Shown: piece after piece, positions 43,202-53,071 of the stretch
How positions within the stretch are numbered: the stretch's first letter is position 1
Layout: every line of letters begins with the position of its first letter
Origin: Labrenzia sp. VG12
Lineage (GTDB): Bacteria; Pseudomonadota; Alphaproteobacteria; Rhizobiales; Stappiaceae
Direction of reading: 5' to 3'
Assembly (NCBI RefSeq): GCF_002237595.1
Contig: NZ_CP022529.1
Coordinates: forward strand, 2,914,001 to 2,978,000
Length of the DNA stretch: 64,000 bases
The notes under the pieces: model-generated
The model's input: only the letters and a program-made list of their open reading frames with translations
Told to the model about the DNA's origin: nothing
The model's database searches: none
Made by a program: the position numbers and the translations under genes

Positions 43202-43945
43202 TTGTTGAATGAAGGCATCAGTATCCTGATCGTGGAGGACGATCCGGATATGGCGGAACTGATAGCGGATCTGGTCGAAGCAGAAGGCTGGCGACCGGTG
43301 ACCGTGTGCTCTGCGGAGGAAGCTGCGGGACGTCTCACCGAACAGGATTTCCACCTTGTACTGGTCGATCACAACCTGCCCGGCATGTCCGGCAGGGTGT
43401 TTGCACAAAGGCTGCGCTCCCGGACCGATATCGGCATCGTCATGGTGACGGCGGCAGGAAGTGCTGCCGAGCGTGTACTCGGTCTTGAAACCGCTGCGGA
43501 CGATTATGTCGTCAAGCCGTTCGAACCCATCGAGCTGACCGCCCGGATCAAGGCCGTGCTGCGCCGCCTGCATCCGGCGATGAAGGGTGAACGGGACCCG
43601 CTGACGGTCTGTCACGAGCCAACGGCCCTGCGGCTCGGAGACTGGGTCATCGACCTGGTCAACCGCAAGGCGGTCTGCACCTCGCATCCGTCCAGAACTT
43701 TGACGTCTTCGGAGTTCTCTCTGCTGGAGATCCTGGCAGCCACCCCAAACGAGCCCGTAAGCCGGACCACCATCCTTGAACAGTTGGGGGCGGAGACCGA
43801 CCGGCTCATCGATCGCAATGTTGATGTGCTGGTCCTGCGTTTGCGCCGCAAGATCGAGCGCAATCCGGACCTGCCACAGCATATCAAGACCCGCCGGGGG
43901 AAAGGCTACATCCTGCATCAGGATCCGGCCCGCCTGACCGGATGA
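43202..43945 (+). CDS. OmpR-family response regulator for the AfuABC-like transporter
   Basis: A 247-residue regulator. The receiver domain has Glu12-Asp13-Asp14, phospho-acceptor Asp56 (LVLVDHNLPGMSG) and the Lys of DDYVVKPFE. The winged helix (SSEFSLLEILAATPNEPVS, VLVLRLRRKIE) fills about 150-240. There is no nearby in-frame ATG; the TTG at 43202 is supported by GGGAGGAC seven bases upstream. Its stop overlaps the kinase start (ATGA). Divergence from the binding-protein operon, with four direct repeats between, implies control of uptake, like AfuDE- or PgtAB-type systems. Confidence 0.88.
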   Translation: MLNEGISILIVEDDPDMAELIADLVEAEGWRPVTVCSAEEAAGRLTEQDFHLVLVDHNLPGMSGRVFAQRLRSRTDIGIVMVTAAGSAAERVLGLETAADDYVVKPFEPIELTARIKAVLRRLHPAMKGERDPLTVCHEPTALRLGDWVIDLVNRKAVCTSHPSRTLTSSEFSLLEILAATPNEPVSRTTILEQLGAETDRLIDRNVDVLVLRLRRKIERNPDLPQHIKTRRGKGYILHQDPARLTG

Positions 43946-46050
43946 TCAGCCGTTCGCGTCTTTCCTCCATAGCTTTCCGCCTGCCGGCGGCCATCGTGCT
44001 GATCTGTGTCGTTGCCTTTGCGCTGTCGGCGATCGCGATCTACGGGCTGTTGAAGGCTCGGGAGGAAACGGCTGCCTACGGCCTGCAGGCCTATTCCAGC
44101 CTGGCAGATGCCGCCCTGGTGTCGCGCCAGGTGTCGGACCTGGTCTCCAGCGCCCCGTTCCTCATGAACGCGACTTCGCCTTACGCAGTCTCCTCCAAGA
44201 GCCGGGCGCTTGTTGAGCAGGTAGATGCGCTGCTCGCCTCCCTGCCGGACTATCCATCGGACAAGGAGACCTACAGACTGGCCAATGCCCAGGTTGCCGG
44301 GCTTCTTCAGCAGATCCGCACGCAGACGCTGGCGCTCGCCGCGCGCGCCGAAACCGCACAAGACCACAAGGAAGAGGTCTCGTCGGCGCTTGGCGTCATC
44401 GCCGTCGGCGAAACCAGCGCTCAGAAACAGCTCAGTCAGCGCCTCAATGCCATTGTGCATTCCGTCTCAAGCGCCGGCAGCCTGTTCCAGCTCGGCGAAT
44501 TGCGCCGCCGGTATGTCGCCGAGACCGTCACGCTGCCGCTGCCGGAAGACGCCCTCAAGCCCTATGAACGCGTGTTTGCCGCCCAGACCCGGTATCTCAT
44601 GGAGATGTTCGGTGTGCGCACCGCTGTCGCGCAGCTTCACACCATCGCACGCGAACTGTCCTTTGCGACCGAGACACAATCCGACATCGTCACCCAGACG
44701 CTGAATGCCGATTTTCAATCGACGTCGGAAACCCTGCAACGGCTGCTGTTCATCGTTGCGGCAGCCTCCATTCTGGTGCTGACCATCGCGGTTCTGTCCA
44801 TCCGTTCAGCGATCCGGGTCTCCAGAGGCATTGTGTCCCTGTCCAGCGGCATGAACGCGCTCACCAAGGGACAAAAGGATGTCGGCCCGCCCGTCTATCA
44901 AGGCGATGAGACCGAGCTGCTGGATCTGCAACGGGCCTTCCAGGCGTTCAAGGAGAGCGTCGACAGGGTCACCCGTCTCCGGCGGACAGCAGAAGCTGCG
45001 GCGCGCACCATCCGCTCCACCTTCAGAAGCATGAATGAGGGCATTGCCATTTTCGATGCCGCCGGCCGGCCCGTAACCATGAACCGGCGCGTGATCGAAC
45101 TGATCGGTCACAAGGGGTCTGCGCGCAAGCTGCCGCTGGTCCAGTTCCTCGCGCCCATCCCCGAAATCCGGAGCGAAACACTGCCGGACGGTGCCAAGGC
45201 CGGTTTGCTGACAAAGCCCGTTTCCGTGCGTCATCGCTCCACCGATGGCACCGTCACCGAAATCTCCCTGTCACGCCAGAGCGATGACGGCGTTGTCCTG
45301 CTTGCCCGCGATGTCACCCTGCTGGACCGCCAGGAAGCCGAAGCGGCCAAGGCCATGCGCCTCGATGGCATCATGCGGCTCACCCACCAGCTCAGCCATG
45401 AAGTCGGCAACACCATCGGCATCATTACGGGAAGCCTGGGCCTGCTTGAACGCGAGGGCGGCTTCAGCGACCGGCAGCAGCGCAACATAGCCCGCATTCG
45501 CAAAGCGGCCGACCGAGGCCGTTCGCTGGCCAGCAGCATGCTTACCATCGGCCGGCAGCAGCCCACCAATTTAAGCCGGACGGATATCTCCACCCTCTTG
45601 CGCGGCATGGCCGATATTCTCGAAATCGCGATCGGTGAAGCCTGCCGGCTGGAACTGGATCTGGACGACCACCTGCCGCCGCTCGTCCTGGACCCGGAGT
45701 TGTTCGAACAGGCTGTCTTGAACCTCTGCCTCAACTCGGCAGCCGCCATGCCGGACGGTGGTTCCGTTGTCGTAAAGGCCTGGTCACAGGACGAAAGCGT
45801 TGTTGTCTCCGTGACCGATACCGGGATCGGCATGAATCCGGAGGAAGCGGACAAGGCGTTCGAACCCTATTTCACCACGCGCTCGGACGAAGGCGGGGCG
45901 GGCCTTGGCCTCGCCGTCGTCTACGGCTTTGTGCGTCAAAGCGGTGGCCGGGCGACAATTCTGTCCAGCCCCGGCAAGGGCACCACCGTTGAATTGCGCT
46001 TTCCGACCGACCCGGAACCCTCCGGGACACCTGCCGATGCTAGGGACTGA
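43942..46050 (+). CDS. Membrane sensor histidine kinase paired with the transporter regulator
   Basis: A 702-residue inner-membrane kinase. Spans lie at about 13-33 and 268-288 and enclose a long, mainly helical periplasmic sensor of about 230 residues, as in TorS- and PgtB-like kinases that read signals through a periplasmic binding protein. A HAMP-like region, a short PAS-like domain (GIAIFDAAGRPVTMNRRVIE), HisKA with His486 (LSHEVGNTIGIITG) and HATPase (DTGIGMNPEEA, GGAGLGLAVVYGF) follow. It may sense one of the two AfuA-like proteins loaded with ligand. Its 3' end overlaps the convergent REC-EAL gene by 11 bases. Confidence 0.9.
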   Translation: MISRSRLSSIAFRLPAAIVLICVVAFALSAIAIYGLLKAREETAAYGLQAYSSLADAALVSRQVSDLVSSAPFLMNATSPYAVSSKSRALVEQVDALLASLPDYPSDKETYRLANAQVAGLLQQIRTQTLALAARAETAQDHKEEVSSALGVIAVGETSAQKQLSQRLNAIVHSVSSAGSLFQLGELRRRYVAETVTLPLPEDALKPYERVFAAQTRYLMEMFGVRTAVAQLHTIARELSFATETQSDIVTQTLNADFQSTSETLQRLLFIVAAASILVLTIAVLSIRSAIRVSRGIVSLSSGMNALTKGQKDVGPPVYQGDETELLDLQRAFQAFKESVDRVTRLRRTAEAAARTIRSTFRSMNEGIAIFDAAGRPVTMNRRVIELIGHKGSARKLPLVQFLAPIPEIRSETLPDGAKAGLLTKPVSVRHRSTDGTVTEISLSRQSDDGVVLLARDVTLLDRQEAEAAKAMRLDGIMRLTHQLSHEVGNTIGIITGSLGLLEREGGFSDRQQRNIARIRKAADRGRSLASSMLTIGRQQPTNLSRTDISTLLRGMADILEIAIGEACRLELDLDDHLPPLVLDPELFEQAVLNLCLNSAAAMPDGGSVVVKAWSQDESVVVSVTDTGIGMNPEEADKAFEPYFTTRSDEGGAGLGLAVVYGFVRQSGGRATILSSPGKGTTVELRFPTDPEPSGTPADARD

Positions 46051-47223
46051 GGTCGCCGTTCGCACGCGCCCACGCCAATAGGTCATCCGCGGGCATTGGC
46101 TTGGCAATGAAATAGCCCTGCACGATCTCGACCCCGAGACGTTCGATCAGGTCCCACTCCTCCTGGGTTTCGACCCCCTCGGCCACAATCGTCAGGTCGA
46201 GCTTCTTTGCCAGCGCTATGCTTGATTCCAGCATGGCGCGGGCTTCTTCGTCCGTCGGTGCTCCTGCCACGAAGGCCCTGTCGATTTTCAGCTCGGTAAA
46301 GGGAATGCGCTTCAGCTGCTGCATGGACGACGCACCGGTACCGAAATCGTCGATGGCAAGACCGGCCCCTTTGATGCGCAGCCGGGTCAGGATTTCCAGG
46401 GGGTGGTCACCTCTTCCATGATCCGGCTCTCGGTCACCTCAAGGATCAGCTTGTCCGGGTCGATGCCCTTGTCGCGGGCTGTGCCGACCAGAAAATCGAC
46501 CAGGTCGAACCGGGTCAGGGAATCGACGGAAAAATTGACGGCAACCTTGATGTTCAATCCGCTTTGCACCCAGTCTGCCGCCGCGCCCACCGCAATCTGG
46601 AACACCTGGGCTGTCAGATCGTCGATCAGGCCGTTTTCCTCCACTACGGGCAGAAAGGCGATGGGCGGTATCAAACGACCGTCTTCGGAACGCCAGCGCA
46701 CCAGCGCCTCGACCCCGACCAGGCGACGGTCCGGTACCGAGACCTTGGGCTGGAAAAAGACGTCGATCCGTCCATTGTGAAGCCCTTCCTGGACAGCCTC
46801 CAGGGTCAACAAAGTGATGGGCCCCCGCCTGGATGCACTTTGCTGCTCATCGAACTTGTCGAGCAATACCTTGAGGGGGACCGGCTTGATTGGCTTTTGC
46901 AGCGACCCCAGAACATTCAGGTGATGGGCCTTGGCAAGCTGGGTTGCGGTTTGCAGCACCCGCTTGTCTTCCCCGCTGACAAGGATGATCCCGCTGCCGA
47001 TCTTGTCCTCGCCCAGGTGACGCAGGAACTCAAGACCGTCCATGCCGGGCATGTTGAGGTCGCACAGAATGACGTCCGGCTTGTCCGTCCCGATCTCGCT
47101 CAAGCCATCATGGCCGTCCTTGGCGGACCGCACACGCTCGATGCCGAGTTTTTTCAGCATGCGGGTCGTCAGGTTGGTAATGAACGTATCGTCATCAACA
47201 ATCAGCACTGTCATGTCTTGCAT
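46040..47223 (-). pseudogene. REC-EAL cyclic-di-GMP phosphodiesterase response regulator, split by a one-base frameshift
   Basis: Residues 1-125 form a receiver domain (VLIVDDDTFITN, LCDLNMPGMDG), and the rest is an EAL domain (VGVEALVRW, FSVDSLTRF, EVTESRIMEE). The frame breaks at a run of five G (46399-46403, C on the coding strand), ending early after VTTPWKS. The next frame resumes with IDDFGTGAS, FTELKIDRAF and AEGVETQEEW. Adding one C restores one open frame of 394 residues; the span of 1184 bases is one short of a multiple of three. The broken product would lose the DDFG metal site and be inactive. Cause may be real decay, slippage at the C-run, or a sequencing error. It follows the hybrid kinase by 19 bases. 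Confidence 0.88.
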
Positions 47224-47242
47224 GTGACGTTCCCATTGCCGC

Positions 47243-49705
47243 TCAATTCTGATCGATATAGTCCGCAACGTCGCTCATTAATGACTGAAGATTAGGAAAC
47301 TCTGCGTTAATTACGGTCCAGTCATTTGCTGATCCTGCCTTCTCCAGGCGCTGACACAGGTCGGACAGCGCATTGGCTCCAACCGCACGCGAGGAGGATT
47401 TCAGCTTGTGGCAGGCCGCTGCGACCTGTCCGCTGTCCCTGGCAGCAACCGCGGCCTCGGCCTCGGCGATGCTTGCCCAGGCAGGGGCGACAAAATCCGA
47501 CAGGATCTCGGAAATTGTCTCGTCATCGTCGCCAAAGATTTCGACAAGCGCGGATCGGTCGATTGGCCCTGCGTCGGCACCACTTCCGGAAGACCCTGCC
47601 GCTTCGTCCGACAGTGCCTGCACCTGTTCTGCCAGAACATGCGGCAGCCATCGGTGCAGCAAGCCTTTCAGCTTTTCCATTTCCAGCGGCTTGGTGAGGA
47701 AATCGTCCATGCCCGCATCAAGGCAACGTCTGACCTCGCCCTGCATGGCATTTGCGGTGATGGCGATGATTGGAAGACGCCCTCCTTTTGCCGCTTCGGT
47801 CCGGCGCGCCTGGGCCGTCATTTCCAGTCCGTCCATTTTCGGCATGTTGACATCGGTAAGCACAATCGCATGTCTTCCGGACCGGATTGCGGCAAGACCG
47901 GCCTCACCATCTTCGGCAATTTCCGACTGGAATCCGAGCAGCCGCAGTTGCCGCTGGATCACGTCCTGATTGGTCTTGTTGTCCTCAACCACGAGCACAA
48001 GTTCATGGTTGGCAACCGCATCCTCGACAGAGGGCGCTTCGCGCTGTGCATAGGATACCGGCGAGGTAACCTCCGCTTCCATCGGCGCGGCCCTGCCCGC
48101 TGCGACAGAGATCGCCTTTACAAGGTTTCGACGCGTCAAAGGCGTTGCCGCGACATTTGTGATGCCCGCCTGCTCGGCAAGCGTTGCAACATCGGAAGAC
48201 CGCCGCTCGACCAGAAATCCCGTCCGCCGAAGATCCTTGTGCTGTCCGATTGTTTCGAGCAATTCGGCCTTCTGCGGCTCCGTCACGCCAAGACCGATGG
48301 CCACGACATCAAAGGCCTTTCCCCTGGTTGCCGCGCACAATACCCTTTCCAGCACCTCCTCAGGACGGCCCGTGATCTCGACCTGAGCCCCATGTGGCTC
48401 TAGATACTGGCTGTAGATCTGACCCTGAAAGGCATCGCCAGGCAAAACGCCCAGTACACGGAGATCCCCGAGAACCGTGTCGTTTTCCGGACTGACGTCT
48501 CCGGCAAGCGCGTGGTCCAGATGAACGGTAAACCGGCTGCCTTCCCCCGGAAGACTGTCCACTGCAATCCGCCCACCCATCAGGTCGACAAGCCGGCGCA
48601 CGATCGTCAGGCCCAGACCGGTTCCGCCAAACCTGCGTGTGGTCGTGGTATCGGCTTGCTCGAAGGGCTGAAACAGGCGTGCAATCTGCTCCTTTGTCAT
48701 GCCGATGCCCTGATCGTCGATCCGGTAGAGCACGCGGGCGTGGTTGTCGCGGATATCCACCAGATCGGCCCGCAGGGTGACCTGCCCTGCCTCCGTGAAC
48801 TTGACGGCATTGCCGAGCAGGTTGAACAGGATCTGCCTGAGCCTGACCTGATCTCCCAGCACATGCTGGGGGATCTCCGGATCGCAATAGGTCACCAGTG
48901 ACAGGGATTTCGCGCAGGCGTTGGGGCCCATGGTTTCCCCGACGCCGTCCACGATCTCCTGCAGCGAAACCGGAATTTCCTCCAGATCCATCTTGCCGGC
49001 CTCGATCTTGGAAAAGTCGAGAATGTCGTTGATGATCGTGAGCAGGGCCAGGGCCGACTCGCGGATGGTCGTTGCCATCTGGCGCTGGTCCTGATCGAGC
49101 CGGGTCTGGGTCAGCAGATCGATCATGCCGACAACACCGTTCATCGGCGTTCGGATCTCATGGCTCATCGTCGCCAGAAAGGAGTCTTTCGCCCTGGTCG
49201 CACTCTCGGCCTTTTCCCGCAGATCCTCCGCGCGGCGCCGGTTTGCCTCCGCCTCTGCCATCATGCGCAGGGTTTCCTGGCGGGCCTCCTTCAGATCCTC
49301 CATCTGCTGCAGCAGTTGCTGCCGTGCCCTCACCCGCTCCGTAATGTCGGAATAGGTGCTGACAAAGCCACCGCCCGGCAGCGGGCCGCCCTTGATTTCG
49401 ATATAGGCGCCGTCCGGCCGGCGGCGCTCCAGCGCATGAGGCCTGAACCGGCGCGCAACGGCGACACGTTCTTCAACGATTGCATCGATATCGCCTTCCC
49501 CGAACTCGCCGCGCTCAGCATCGAAGCGCATCAGGGTCTCGAATTTCTGGCCTTCAAAGATGAGGTGATCGGGGTATTCGCGAAGCTCCAGAAAACGATC
49601 GTTCCAGGCAACCAGCACAAGGTTTTCGTCGAAGGCGGCAACGCCCTGATCGACGCTTGAAAGCACACCTTCAAGAGCTTTCACCCTGTCTGCGAGGTCC
49701 GTCAC
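47243..49705 (-). CDS. Hybrid histidine kinase with PAS, receiver and Hpt domains
   Basis: An 820-residue cytoplasmic phosphorelay kinase. A PAS domain (8-125) of the short PAS-7 type ([20 protein letters not shown]) leads to a coiled coil (125-170). HisKA has His182 ([19 protein letters not shown]), then come HATPase ([21 protein letters not shown]), a degenerate receiver-like segment (about 420-510), a true receiver with Asp618 ([13 protein letters not shown]) and an Hpt domain with His766 ([12 protein letters not shown]). The start is GTG after GGGAGGAG. The REC-EAL gene 19 bases downstream is the natural output partner, linking this relay to c-di-GMP breakdown, but that gene is frameshifted here. 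Confidence 0.9.
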   Translation of the reverse strand: MTDLADRVKALEGVLSSVDQGVAAFDENLVLVAWNDRFLELREYPDHLIFEGQKFETLMRFDAERGEFGEGDIDAIVEERVAVARRFRPHALERRRPDGAYIEIKGGPLPGGGFVSTYSDITERVRARQQLLQQMEDLKEARQETLRMMAEAEANRRRAEDLREKAESATRAKDSFLATMSHEIRTPMNGVVGMIDLLTQTRLDQDQRQMATTIRESALALLTIINDILDFSKIEAGKMDLEEIPVSLQEIVDGVGETMGPNACAKSLSLVTYCDPEIPQHVLGDQVRLRQILFNLLGNAVKFTEAGQVTLRADLVDIRDNHARVLYRIDDQGIGMTKEQIARLFQPFEQADTTTTRRFGGTGLGLTIVRRLVDLMGGRIAVDSLPGEGSRFTVHLDHALAGDVSPENDTVLGDLRVLGVLPGDAFQGQIYSQYLEPHGAQVEITGRPEEVLERVLCAATRGKAFDVVAIGLGVTEPQKAELLETIGQHKDLRRTGFLVERRSSDVATLAEQAGITNVAATPLTRRNLVKAISVAAGRAAPMEAEVTSPVSYAQREAPSVEDAVANHELVLVVEDNKTNQDVIQRQLRLLGFQSEIAEDGEAGLAAIRSGRHAIVLTDVNMPKMDGLEMTAQARRTEAAKGGRLPIIAITANAMQGEVRRCLDAGMDDFLTKPLEMEKLKGLLHRWLPHVLAEQVQALSDEAAGSSGSGADAGPIDRSALVEIFGDDDETISEILSDFVAPAWASIAEAEAAVAARDSGQVAAACHKLKSSSRAVGANALSDLCQRLEKAGSANDWTVINAEFPNLQSLMSDVADYIDQN

Positions 49706-49841
49706 GATCTCCTCCCACCTGGGCCAATGGCGGTCCGGTGGTCAGATCCCTGCCAACTGTCATCGACATGGTCAAACCGCCGCGCCGATAGCCTAGGGCG
49801 GATAAGCGGATCGATGCAATCCAGCCAGTTCTACCGATGGT

Positions 49842-51647
49842 TTATGTGGTAACCGGCAGGTGAAGAGCCGGTACGATCCTCTCAAGCGTTTCGCGCAGCG
49901 CCGGCTTTGCCCCTGCCCAGCTTGGACCGATCGGCAATACGATCCGCTCCACATCCGGATACCAGATGCTTTGTCGATCGCTGCCGGCCCAGTACCATTC
50001 GTGATTTTCCTGCAAAAGCGCAATGCCTCGGCGTCCGAGCGCGCCGGCGACATGCAGCGGCACGCCATCCGGGCCGACCACCAGATCCAGACAGTCCACA
50101 AGGTTGACCAGATCCCCGGGCCCCTCCAGTTTCACGCCGGCATCGAGAACACCGCGCCAGGTCCGCAATTGATGGCGGCTCTCGTCGAATTGCAGGCTGA
50201 TGATATGGATGTTCAGGTCCTGCAGCGCGTCCTGAAGGTGATCGATCAGAAGACCCGGTGGCCGCGCATCCCAGAAGACGCCGACACGTGGCCGCCCGTC
50301 GGAAGGAAGGGCAGCCTCCCACATCGCCCGTCTGCCGGGTTCGGGCGCGAGATAGGCGCGAAAACCGCCATTCTCCGGTGCATGCAGCGTGGCCCTGGCC
50401 GCCAGATCCGCCAGCAGTTGAGGGTCTGGTGCTGCCTCCCTTGCCCAATCAACGGAGGCCGCTGCGCTCAGCCGCTCCCACATGCCCGGGATCTGTGTTT
50501 CGCCGGAAACTTCCAGCCGGCCATTCCGGGCAACAGCATCGACAAACCGCATCAGGACCATTTCGTCGAGCAATGGTGCGCGCGGTGGCAGCGTGACCTG
50601 CACTGGCGGGCAAGGGCTTTCACCAGACAGATTCCGCCGCCGAGCCCAGGATTGCCAGCCTTCCTTGGTGCGCCCGAGCGCCAACAGTGCCTCCTCCTGA
50701 AGGCTGACAACAGCGTCGGACGCCCGGACTTCAGCAGGCAGTTTCTCGCACATGTCCAGGATCCGCTGCCAGTCGCCGGCCTTCCCGAGCAGCTTCAAAA
50801 ACGCAACCAGCCGGGCAGCATCCCCCGGCGCCTTGCGAAACCAGGCAGCGACATCCGCCAGCCCCTGCTGCACCTCGCCCTGGGCGATCCTGATTTCTGC
50901 GCCCAGGAGGACAATAGGCGCGTAATCGGCATAACGTCGCTTGAAGCGACCGATCAGCTTGTCCGCATCCCCAAGGGCACCGGACTGGAAAAACACCTGC
51001 GCCAGCACCAATGCGCTTTCCGGATCCTGCGGCGCCAGCAGATGAGCCTTCTTGGCAAGTTCCACCGCCTTATCAAAATCCCCGGCAAGACACCTGATCC
51101 TGGCCAGCCCCGCCAGTGACCGGATATGATCCGGCCGGGTCTCGACGGCTTTTTCGTAGAGCCGTCGCGCTTCGACAATGTTCTGCTGATCGAGCTCGAA
51201 AGCGGCGCCGGCGGCAAGAACATCCGGATCCTCGGCCTGCAGTGCTGAGGCCCTTGTGAGCCACTCTGCGGCCTCCTTGCGCTGGCCAAGCATCTGGTGC
51301 ACCTGGCCGAGCAGCAGGATTGCAGCAAGGTAATCCGGGCGGGCGCCATGGGCTTGTTCAAGGCTGTCTATCGCATCCCCGATCCTGTTTTCCAGGAGTG
51401 CGACATTGGCCAGATTGGTCAGCACAACGGGATCTTCCGGCGCGATATCGGACGCGATCTGCAGCAGACGTTTGGCCTCAGCCATCTTGCCCGATCGCAT
51501 CAGCAGTCCGCATTTTGCGTTCAGGGCGGTCACGTTGAGCGGATGGCTGTCCAGCACCTGCTCCAGCAGGAATTCGGCATCCTCGAGTTTTCCACCCGCA
51601 ATCAGCTCTTCAGCTGCTGCGCATTTCTCGGTGCTTGTCAGGCTCAT
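49842..51647 (-). CDS. TPR protein with C-terminal glycosyltransferase-like domain, copy B
   Basis: A 601-residue soluble protein. Residues 1 to about 280 are tandem tetratricopeptide-like helices (VVLTNLANVALLENRIGDAI, ALAGLARIRCLAGDFDKAVE style). Residues about 430-601 resemble the acceptor end of GT-B glycosyltransferases of the GT9/TPR-GT type: GRPRVGVFWDARPPG, then CLDLVVGPDGVPLHVAGALG with His532, then a WYWAG...WYP tail. Similar TPR-GT proteins attach sugars to proteins or lipids. Here it is last in the module, where it may glycosylate or scaffold another module product. The middle region is not recognised. Paralogue at 58242 shares the motifs at the same residue numbers. Confidence 0.75.
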   Translation of the reverse strand: MSLTSTEKCAAAEELIAGGKLEDAEFLLEQVLDSHPLNVTALNAKCGLLMRSGKMAEAKRLLQIASDIAPEDPVVLTNLANVALLENRIGDAIDSLEQAHGARPDYLAAILLLGQVHQMLGQRKEAAEWLTRASALQAEDPDVLAAGAAFELDQQNIVEARRLYEKAVETRPDHIRSLAGLARIRCLAGDFDKAVELAKKAHLLAPQDPESALVLAQVFFQSGALGDADKLIGRFKRRYADYAPIVLLGAEIRIAQGEVQQGLADVAAWFRKAPGDAARLVAFLKLLGKAGDWQRILDMCEKLPAEVRASDAVVSLQEEALLALGRTKEGWQSWARRRNLSGESPCPPVQVTLPPRAPLLDEMVLMRFVDAVARNGRLEVSGETQIPGMWERLSAAASVDWAREAAPDPQLLADLAARATLHAPENGGFRAYLAPEPGRRAMWEAALPSDGRPRVGVFWDARPPGLLIDHLQDALQDLNIHIISLQFDESRHQLRTWRGVLDAGVKLEGPGDLVNLVDCLDLVVGPDGVPLHVAGALGRRGIALLQENHEWYWAGSDRQSIWYPDVERIVLPIGPSWAGAKPALRETLERIVPALHLPVTT

Positions 51648-51670
51648 GTCCGGTTCAAACGCTCATGGGA

Positions 51671-52630
51671 TTACGGGCTGATGATATTCATGCCGGATGC
51701 CAGTTTGATCCCCGCCTTGTTCAGAACGGCGCTGGCGGTGGTTTCAACACGTGCGTCTTCGGTCTTCACCTCGACCAAGGTTCTGGACACCGACAGCGAC
51801 GTGATGTCGACGCTGACACCGGTCGACGACACCGCCAGTTTGGTTGCTTCCATTTTCAGCCCCTTGGCTTCAACGGACATACTCGAAACCGCAATGCTCA
51901 AAAGCAGACTGATATCAATGCTTATCGAGAAGGACAGGGAAATCGTGAAGGCGATCTGGAAGGTGAAGGAACCGCCGTAATACTCCGACGTTGTCCAGCC
52001 CCCGTAGCGGCTGTGTGTTGTGCCGGTGGTAACGGCAACCTCATCCTTGAAGTTCTTCTTCCACTGCCCTTCGCTGTTGATCTTGGCGTAGTAGGAGCTG
52101 CCAACCGTCATCTCGACACCGGTATCGGAGTTGAGATTGACCTTGTTGTCTGACTTCAGCCGAATGTCATTGGTCGCGTCCGGGTTTGTGTTGCTGTAGG
52201 AGCCTGTCGCTATGACGAAGCTTTGGCCCGAGTGACGGGCAACGCCCGTTGTGTGAACATCGCTCTTGCCCGAAATCGTGGTCGAGCTGTCACCGGTGAT
52301 GGCTTCCGTCAGATTGCCTTCTATCTCGACATCAACATTGCCCTTGTACTGATGGTAGGCGTCTTCGCCTATCGTGAAGAACAAGCCGCCCGTGGTCTGG
52401 ACCAGCACACCGCGGGCCGCGGCACTCATGTTTTCCGGGGACCGGTCGCCTTCCTCCGACGCCTCATATTCACCGATGCGCAGAAAACTGCTTGTGTCCT
52501 TGGTTAGGGTCGACGTCTCGGCCGAAGCGCTGGCCTTGTCCGGGATCAGCAGCGTTGCGTTCAACTCTTCGGCGGAATCGCTTTGCGAAACAACAACATC
52601 AAGATCATCGACCGTTTGGGAATCAGACAT
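51671..52630 (-). CDS. Beta-repeat, possible spike-like protein of unknown function, copy B
   Basis: A 319-residue protein I cannot assign to a named family. The first 45 residues are acidic and Ser/Thr-rich. Residues about 85-190 show short alternating repeats (VEIEGNLTEAITGDSSTTIS, KSDNKVNLNSDTGVEMTVG) like the triple-stranded beta-helix of VgrG/gp5 needles. Residues about 225-250 are strongly hydrophobic with alternating polarity (FTISLSFSISIDISLLLSIA), and the rest is a further beta-repeat (LKMEATKLAVSSTGVSVDI). It directly precedes the TPR-GT gene by 23 bases and follows the PAAR-like gene, so a tip or spike shaft is a reasonable idea, not proven. No signal peptide. Confidence 0.6.
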   Translation of the reverse strand: MSDSQTVDDLDVVVSQSDSAEELNATLLIPDKASASAETSTLTKDTSSFLRIGEYEASEEGDRSPENMSAAARGVLVQTTGGLFFTIGEDAYHQYKGNVDVEIEGNLTEAITGDSSTTISGKSDVHTTGVARHSGQSFVIATGSYSNTNPDATNDIRLKSDNKVNLNSDTGVEMTVGSSYYAKINSEGQWKKNFKDEVAVTTGTTHSRYGGWTTSEYYGGSFTFQIAFTISLSFSISIDISLLLSIAVSSMSVEAKGLKMEATKLAVSSTGVSVDITSLSVSRTLVEVKTEDARVETTASAVLNKAGIKLASGMNIISP

Positions 52631-52666
52631 GCCGGTCTCCTCCGGACTTGCGCGCCCAGGCGCGGC

Positions 52667-53065
52667 TCAGGACAACACCATATGGGTGAACTGCGTCGGG
52701 ACCAGCGTGGTGCCCGGTGCATTGGTTGAATTCTGCAAGGTCGAGTCCAGCATGCGCGTCACGGGCGCAAAACCGAAGAAGACATTGACGGAGCTGGTCA
52801 GGTGGCGGCTGGGGCCGATGATCGTTCCGGACGCCACCCCCATTGCGACCCCCGCCTCGTCACCGCTGGTGATCGTGGTCGTGGTCAGGACATTGTGTCC
52901 GAGCCCGCCTCCCACAAACACGTTGAAGACATTCGGCACTGCCAGGCTCGACATCGCGAAGTTGACGAAGGGGGTCGGGACCGGCCCGGCAGGTGTCGTG
53001 ATGTTGCAGACATCCGGCATGCCGAGGCTCGTCGCGCCATTCTGATTGAGACTAAAAACCATCAT
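52667..53065 (-). CDS. DUF4150 PAAR-like protein, copy B
   Basis: A 132-residue protein with the DUF4150 pattern: an early CNITTPAGPVPTPFVNFAMS, the shared block TTITSGDEAGVAMGVASGT, and SSVNVFFGFAPVTRMLDST. DUF4150 is a PAAR-like family; PAAR proteins form the sharp cone on a type VI secretion spike and are often fused or bound to effectors. This one has no extension, so any effector must be separate. AGGAG stands before two adjacent ATGs (53065 and 53062). Only one Cys is present, so the classical PAAR zinc site (His/Cys set) is not obvious. Confidence 0.8.
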   Translation of the reverse strand: MMVFSLNQNGATSLGMPDVCNITTPAGPVPTPFVNFAMSSLAVPNVFNVFVGGGLGHNVLTTTTITSGDEAGVAMGVASGTIIGPSRHLTSSVNVFFGFAPVTRMLDSTLQNSTNAPGTTLVPTQFTHMVLS

Positions 53066-53071
53066 GGTCTC

